This document shows, one piece after another, positions 60,635 through 64,000 of a DNA stretch of 64,000 nucleotides. This DNA comes from Pseudomonas cichorii (GTDB taxonomy: Bacteria; Pseudomonadota; Gammaproteobacteria; Pseudomonadales; Pseudomonadaceae), in assembly GCF_015471405.1 (NCBI RefSeq), contig NZ_BLVZ01000004.1, positions 248,001-312,000 of the forward strand, in the 5' to 3' direction. A program made the translations under genes and the position numbers. Each line of letters begins with the position of its first letter. Positions within the stretch are counted from its first letter, which is position 1. The notes beneath the pieces were generated by a model that saw only the letters and a list, made by a program, of their open reading frames with translations, was not told the DNA's origin and did no database searches.

Positions 60635-61433
60635 ATTCAAGCCATCCGAAGGGTTGACGGTCAGCACCATGAGCCGGGCCGCGCTCGACTTCAATGTGTT
60701 CGGTGAGGCGTATTTCTATCGAGTACCGAACTTGATCGGGCAGATCCTGGAGCTGCAGCACCTGCCAGCGATCAACATGCGGGTGAGGATCGGCGGCGGG
60801 TTCATCCAGTTGCTGCCCAATGGCCAGGAAGAAGAGTTTGAAGAGGACGAGATAGAACACATCTTCAACTACGACGTGGAACAGAACATTTACGGCGTGC
60901 CGGAATATCTCGGCGGCCTGCAGTCACTGTTGCTCAACGAGGCAGCAACCCTGTTTCGCCGGCGCTACTACAACAACGGCGCTCACGCGGGTTACATCTT
61001 CTACACGAACGATCCGAACCTGACCGAAGAGGACGAGGACGAGCTGCGCGCTCAGATGTCGGCCAGCAAGGGCGTGGGCAACTTCCGGTCGATGTTCGTC
61101 AACATTCCGGGCGGTGCCGAGAAAGCCATTCAGATCATCCCTGTAGGTGACTTCCAGGCCAAGGACGAGTTGGAGAAGGTCAAGAACATCACCCGTAACG
61201 ACGTGATTGCAGCCTGGCGAATGAACCCGGCCCTGGCAGGCATCATCCCGGAAAACAGCGGTGGTTTCGGTGACATCGAGAAGATCGACCGGGTGTACAC
61301 AAGCAACGAGATACGCCCGATCTGCCAGCTCTTTGACCAGGCTAACCAAACACTGCGGGAAGACAGGCGATTTAACTGGAAAGATCTGCCTTCAACAGAC
61401 CAAAACACTGCCGATACACCAAATCAAAGTTAA
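60393..61433 (+). CDS. Portal protein (gpQ-like)
   Basis: The 346-aa product begins MAKRKPQLLEKPAQQPMRAF. It contains IGQYLGVFASENGRIYTPPV, NIYGVPEYLGGLQSLLLNEA and NGAHAGYIFYTNDPNLTEED, plus RNDVIAAWRMNPALAGIIPE, typical of the PBSX/P2 portal family. Its start lies inside the 3' part of the terminase frame. Confidence 0.93.
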   Translation: MAKRKPQLLEKPAQQPMRAFTFGAPEPVLTNNIGQYLGVFASENGRIYTPPVSRQGLAKLLKANAHHGAIPGFKRNLLLREFKPSEGLTVSTMSRAALDFNVFGEAYFYRVPNLIGQILELQHLPAINMRVRIGGGFIQLLPNGQEEEFEEDEIEHIFNYDVEQNIYGVPEYLGGLQSLLLNEAATLFRRRYYNNGAHAGYIFYTNDPNLTEEDEDELRAQMSASKGVGNFRSMFVNIPGGAEKAIQIIPVGDFQAKDELEKVKNITRNDVIAAWRMNPALAGIIPENSGGFGDIEKIDRVYTSNEIRPICQLFDQANQTLREDRRFNWKDLPSTDQNTADTPNQS

Positions 61434-61454
61434 AACAACTAAAAATTGTTTTAA
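61430..61454. promoter_or_regulatory. Perfect AT-rich dyad between portal and ogr
   Basis: TTAAAACAA (61430-61438) and TTGTTTTAA (61446-61454) are perfect 9-bp inverted repeats that overlap the portal stop, 36 nt before the ogr start. It could be an operator or a weak terminator. Confidence 0.55.
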
Positions 61455-61489
61455 TATGCTGGCCACTGGACACCCTGGGGAGGGACACA

Positions 61490-61762
61490 ATGCGGATTCA
61501 TTGTACGACGTGCGGACACAAGGGGCGGATTAGCTCGCGGGAGACAATCACGCGAACCTACGTCAAGCTGTACTGCCAATGTCTGGACGCCAAGTGCGGA
61601 CACACTTGGCTTTCAACTCTTTCATTCGATCACACGCTGCGCCCATCGGCATTGCATCAGGAACCCCATGATGCAATCAATCTGGCAGCGCAGATCCGAA
61701 GCCTGCCTGCAGATATGCAGAGGGAGCTATTTGACCATCTGGGGCATCAACGTGTTGCTTAA
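61490..61762 (+). CDS. Ogr/Delta-like late gene activator
   Basis: The 90-aa protein starts MRIHCTTCGHKGRISSRETI and has a zinc site formed by CTTC and CQCLDAKCGHTW, the Ogr/Delta pattern. In P2 Ogr activates the late promoters by contacting RNA polymerase alpha. Here the gene lies beside the portal gene rather than after gene D. Confidence 0.88.
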   Translation: MRIHCTTCGHKGRISSRETITRTYVKLYCQCLDAKCGHTWLSTLSFDHTLRPSALHQEPHDAINLAAQIRSLPADMQRELFDHLGHQRVA

Positions 61763-61801
61763 ATCGTCGACACCAAAGCCGACGATCAGGGGAAAGGAAC
61801 G

Positions 61802-61984
61802 CTACTCAGCCAATGATTCGGGGTGTAAAACCAGTTGGTCGATGAGCCGCCGTATCTGCCGTTGTTCCAGCTCCGTCATTTGCCGGTAGCTCTGGACCAA
61901 TTGACGTTCGCAGTGACTCACTTGAAAGCCTTGCAAGGCGATGGTTTCGGGACACGCACACTTGACCGCTGCCATTTCCAACAT
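61802..61984 (-). CDS. Small phage protein downstream of the repressor
   Basis: The 60-aa product starts MLEMAAVKCACPETIALQGF behind a perfect AAGGAG box and ends with a charged helix (MTELEQRQIRRLIDQLVLHP). It follows the repressor gene on the same strand after 80 nt. I do not recognise the family. It has three cysteines in its first 25 residues and could bind metal. Confidence 0.6.
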   Translation of the reverse strand: MLEMAAVKCACPETIALQGFQVSHCERQLVQSYRQMTELEQRQIRRLIDQLVLHPESLAE

Positions 61985-62064
61985 GCCTTAACTCCTTGAA
62001 ATGCATTGAGGAAATGGCTGTATCGGGAAGGATCAGGAGGTTTGAAGTGAAAGACGGATCAAGG

Positions 62065-62400
62065 TCACTCGCGGTCACTGCCGATGTCATCGACCATGGC
62101 TCGCAGAAAGCGTCGCAACGCTTTTCTGTCTTCATCTGGAATCAATCGGTACTGCTCAATGATCGTGGCCTCTTCCGAGGAAATGTCCGAGATCTGCCTA
62201 ACCCCGGTCACAACGTAGCCAGCATCAATGCCAAGGGAAGCCACGGCGGCAAGATAGGAGGTGTCCGGATTCCGAACCCCCCGTTCATAGCTGCCTTGAG
62301 TGTTCCTATTAACACTCCCTGCTTGCGCCAAATCCTCTTGGCTTAGGCCCAGGCGCTCACGTTCTTCACGCAGCCGCTCACCTGGAATTCTTTCATCCAT
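62065..62400 (-). CDS. C-type phage repressor (HTH XRE family)
   Basis: From ATG 62400 the product is 111 aa. It starts MDERIPGERLREERERLGLS, continues with the helix-turn-helix QEDLAQAGSVNRNTQGSYER and has a short oligomerisation tail (RALRRFLRAMVDDIGSD). This is the layout of single-domain lysogeny repressors of P2-like phages. It is divergent from the small HTH gene, with the switch region between. Confidence 0.87.
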   Translation of the reverse strand: MDERIPGERLREERERLGLSQEDLAQAGSVNRNTQGSYERGVRNPDTSYLAAVASLGIDAGYVVTGVRQISDISSEEATIIEQYRLIPDEDRKALRRFLRAMVDDIGSDRE

Positions 62401-62434
62401 TAAATTCGATGCACAACTTTTCAAGCTTTCCCTC

Positions 62435-62462
62435 TGTACAAGACCAATTTCGCGTGCATAAT
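62435..62462 (+). promoter_or_regulatory. Candidate early promoter in the immunity switch
   Basis: TGTACA (62435-62440), a 16-nt spacer and CATAAT (62457-62462) precede the rightward HTH gene by about 50 nt. This is a reasonable early promoter that the repressor could block. Confidence 0.5.
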
Positions 62463-62511
62463 GACCGTCACTGAACACAAAACACCCCAAACAAACAGGA
62501 GTGACCACACT

Positions 62512-62733
62512 ATGCCCGCGCCAGTTACGCCGGAGCAAGCCCGCAGAGCGCTTGATCGAAAAGGAATGAGCATTGCGGAATTCAGTCGGCTTCATGGTCT
62601 GCACAAAAATTTGGTCAGCGACCTTCTCAACGGTCGTATCAAAGGTCGCCGGGGGGAGGCACATCGCGCTGCGGTACTGCTGGGGATCAAAGATGGCGTG
62701 ATCGAAAACAGAACCAGCGCCGCCTCACAATAA
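62512..62733 (+). CDS. Small HTH DNA-binding protein (Cox/Cro-like)
   Basis: The 73-aa product from ATG 62512 has an AGGAG box. It starts MPAPVTPEQARRALDRKGMS and contains IAEFSRLHGLHKNLVSDLLN, a helix-turn-helix. As the first early gene divergent from the repressor, it takes the place of cox in P2 or cro in other phages. The earlier ATG at 62461 is less likely. Confidence 0.8.
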   Translation: MPAPVTPEQARRALDRKGMSIAEFSRLHGLHKNLVSDLLNGRIKGRRGEAHRAAVLLGIKDGVIENRTSAASQ

Positions 62734-62762
62734 CGGCGCTGGCCATCAGGGAGAACTAGAAG

Positions 62763-63236
62763 ATGAAACGCCAAATTCTAGATGCACGGAAAAAAATGGT
62801 CAGTTCGGTTATCCGTAGTTCGGGCGGTATCCGTCTCGCAGCAAGCCGTCTCGGTATGAAGCAGAAGAAGTTTGAAAACCATGCCTTCCAAAACTGTGGC
62901 AGCAGCCCTCTGACCGACTTCCAGATCCACCAGTTGGAAAATATGGTCGGAACCACACACTATCCGGCCTACATAGCTGGGATCTATGGGGGATTATTTG
63001 TCCAAGTAGCTGACCCTGAAACACTAGATAACGTCGAGCTATATGCTCGATCTGTCCAGGTCGCAGCCAAGCGCGGCACAGTCGATCAGATCATTGCTCA
63101 ATCGTTGGAAGACGGCTCGATCAGCATGGCCGAGTCCAAGCAGATTTTGAGTGCCCATAAGGACCACATGGCCGCACGGCATGGAGAGGTTTTGGCAGCA
63201 ATCAACCTGTTCCAGGCCCCGGAGTCAGCACAATGA
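62763..63236 (+). CDS. CII/YmfL-like phage regulatory protein
   Basis: The 157-aa product begins MKRQILDARKKMVSSVIRSS and contains SGGIRLAASRLGMKQKKFEN, the HTH-like start typical of the phage regulatory CII/YmfL family. The helical C-terminal region includes SISMAESKQILSAHKDHMAA. Its stop overlaps the next gene's start (ATGA). Confidence 0.78.
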   Translation: MKRQILDARKKMVSSVIRSSGGIRLAASRLGMKQKKFENHAFQNCGSSPLTDFQIHQLENMVGTTHYPAYIAGIYGGLFVQVADPETLDNVELYARSVQVAAKRGTVDQIIAQSLEDGSISMAESKQILSAHKDHMAARHGEVLAAINLFQAPESAQ

Positions 63237-63598
63237 ACAAGTCCCCCGTAGCCCTGGAGTATCAGGACGTGCTGAAAGCTGCGGCACTTGCCTTTCTGGA
63301 ACGTCACCACTCAGAACACCTGAGCAACGATCAGCAACTTTTCGACCGCACTGTCCAGTATCTGGTTACGGACTACGACGTCCAGAATCAAATGGCCTCA
63401 AGGATGGTTCATCTGGCCTATAGCGACCTGAGTGCGATCAGCGATCGGCAGCGCCTCGATGTCGCCAGTAGCACGGAAACCCATTCTGTTATCACCGACC
63501 CATCAACCGGCCACGCCTGGGCTATCCCGGTCAGCCTGATCTACGAACGCATCATTAACGCCCCCGACAACGGGCGCTACCGCATTACCAACTCGTAA
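63233..63598 (+). CDS. Early phage protein of unknown function
   Basis: The 121-aa protein starts MNKSPVALEYQDVLKAAALA and is acidic and helical, ending in NAPDNGRYRITNS. I see no known motif. It is coupled to the CII-like gene by a 4-nt overlap. Confidence 0.65.
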   Translation: MNKSPVALEYQDVLKAAALAFLERHHSEHLSNDQQLFDRTVQYLVTDYDVQNQMASRMVHLAYSDLSAISDRQRLDVASSTETHSVITDPSTGHAWAIPVSLIYERIINAPDNGRYRITNS

Positions 63599-63669
63599 TT
63601 CCCCTTAATCATTCCCTGCCCCGTTTGCCGTGGGTTTGGGTGAGCTATGCCCGAAATCGAGGTTTCACG

Positions 63670-63903
63670 ATGGGAAACGCCGTTGTTATCAGAGCTGAAC
63701 TGGCCCCGGCCGAGGCAACAGCACTGCTCAAACTGTTGAAGGCTAGCTACAGCCTGGCCCTTGCCGAGCACTGGTACGACGACGCCTACCGAACCGTAAA
63801 TAACCAAGAACGCCACACCGTAATTCTCATGAAAAACCCTGCAATGGCCGCGCAAAAGCGGTTGATAGGCGCACTCGCGCATAGCCTGAAGACAGTGAAG
63901 TAA
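63670..63903 (+). CDS. Small early phage protein of unknown function
   Basis: From ATG 63670 the product is 77 aa (MGNAVVIRAELAPAEATALL). It has mixed helix and strand, with KNPAMAAQKRLIGALAHSLK at the end. A longer opening back to 63625 is possible. It is not recognised. Confidence 0.55.
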   Translation: MGNAVVIRAELAPAEATALLKLLKASYSLALAEHWYDDAYRTVNNQERHTVILMKNPAMAAQKRLIGALAHSLKTVK

Positions 63904-63908
63904 TCGAA

Positions 63909-64000
63909 ATGATGGAAGCGAATATCCGTGATCAAGTGCTGAAGTATTTGGAGGATGACTACAACCTCAAGCACAAAACTAATGGAGCCAACTACATGCG
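63909..64000 (+). CDS. Start of a possible primase/replication gene, cut by window end
   Basis: The visible 30 codons start MMEANIRDQVLKYLEDDYNL and continue KHKTNGANYM to the window edge. That opening resembles the N-terminus of phage primase/toprim proteins whose zinc finger follows. Only these first residues are in the window, so the call is tentative. Confidence 0.5.
   Translation, partial: MMEANIRDQVLKYLEDDYNLKHKTNGANYM

Larger units (their letters stand above)
36919..64000. mobile_element. P2/HP1-like prophage with cargo island, right end outside the window
   Basis: From tRNA-Leu to the window end the content changes from core genes to phage genes. It has a cargo island, a complete contractile-tail and capsid late region, lysis genes, an Ogr-like activator, a C-type repressor and early genes. 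The protein set (DUF2586 sheath, DUF2597 tube, DUF2590, gpL-gpM-gpN-gpO homologues) resembles HP1/K139-type P2-like phages. The integrase and right attachment site are not in view, so the left boundary at the tRNA is an inference. Confidence 0.85.

Noticed and set aside
36922..64000. CRISPR array or insertion sequence inside the prophage
   Set aside because: No evenly spaced direct repeats with spacers and no transposase were seen.

Overview
The window is a Pseudomonas chromosome segment. Housekeeping genes and their order (guaAB, leuA, der-bamB-yfgM-hisS-ispG-rodZ-pilF-rlmN-ndk, the full isc operon, cysE-trmJ, suhB, secFD-yajC-tgt-queA) and the intergenic repeats point to that genus, with a P. 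syringae/P. fluorescens flavour. The species cannot be fixed from the sequence alone. It splits into a core half (1 to about 36,960) and a prophage half (about 36,960 to beyond 64,000).

Core half. Purine synthesis (guaA cut by the window start, guaB) is followed by a zinc-ribbon protein, a TauE-type exporter, xseA, an M23 peptidase and leuA, which has a possible leucine leader peptide. Next come oxaloacetate decarboxylase, a FlxA-like coiled-coil protein, and an omega-amidase/methionine aminotransferase pair that probably acts in keto-acid salvage. A long leftward run from pilF to der mixes type IV pilus, cell shape, isoprenoid, translation and outer-membrane assembly genes. The iscR-iscS-iscU-iscA-hscB-hscA-fdx-iscX operon is complete, and two adjacent IscR-like operators cover the iscR promoter. 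suhB faces the other way. A secD-secF-yajC-tgt-queA block ends at a tRNA-Leu(CAA) gene that has a textbook promoter.

Prophage half. Just after tRNA-Leu the sequence becomes non-coding and repeat-rich (TGTCRGAT iteron-like units). It then enters an AT-rich island of three co-oriented genes: a STAS-like/GHKL ATPase, a DUF4325 STAS-like protein and a one-TM coiled-coil protein. This island sits where temperate phages carry cargo and is the best candidate here for an undescribed system, perhaps anti-phage. It is followed by a contractile-tailed, P2/HP1-like prophage. The leftward late operon runs scaffold, capsid, small terminase, head completion, tail completion, sheath, tube, a DksA-type zinc finger, the lysis cassette (holin, endolysin, Rz/Rz1), tail chaperone with a -1 frameshift, tape measure, baseplate, fibre, hub and spike. 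Rightward are the terminase ATPase, portal and an Ogr-like late activator. The immunity switch (C-type repressor leftward, small HTH and CII-like genes rightward) leads to small early genes and the first codons of what may be a primase. No integrase lies in the window; it is expected beyond the right edge.

No CRISPR array, rRNA operon or insertion sequence was seen.
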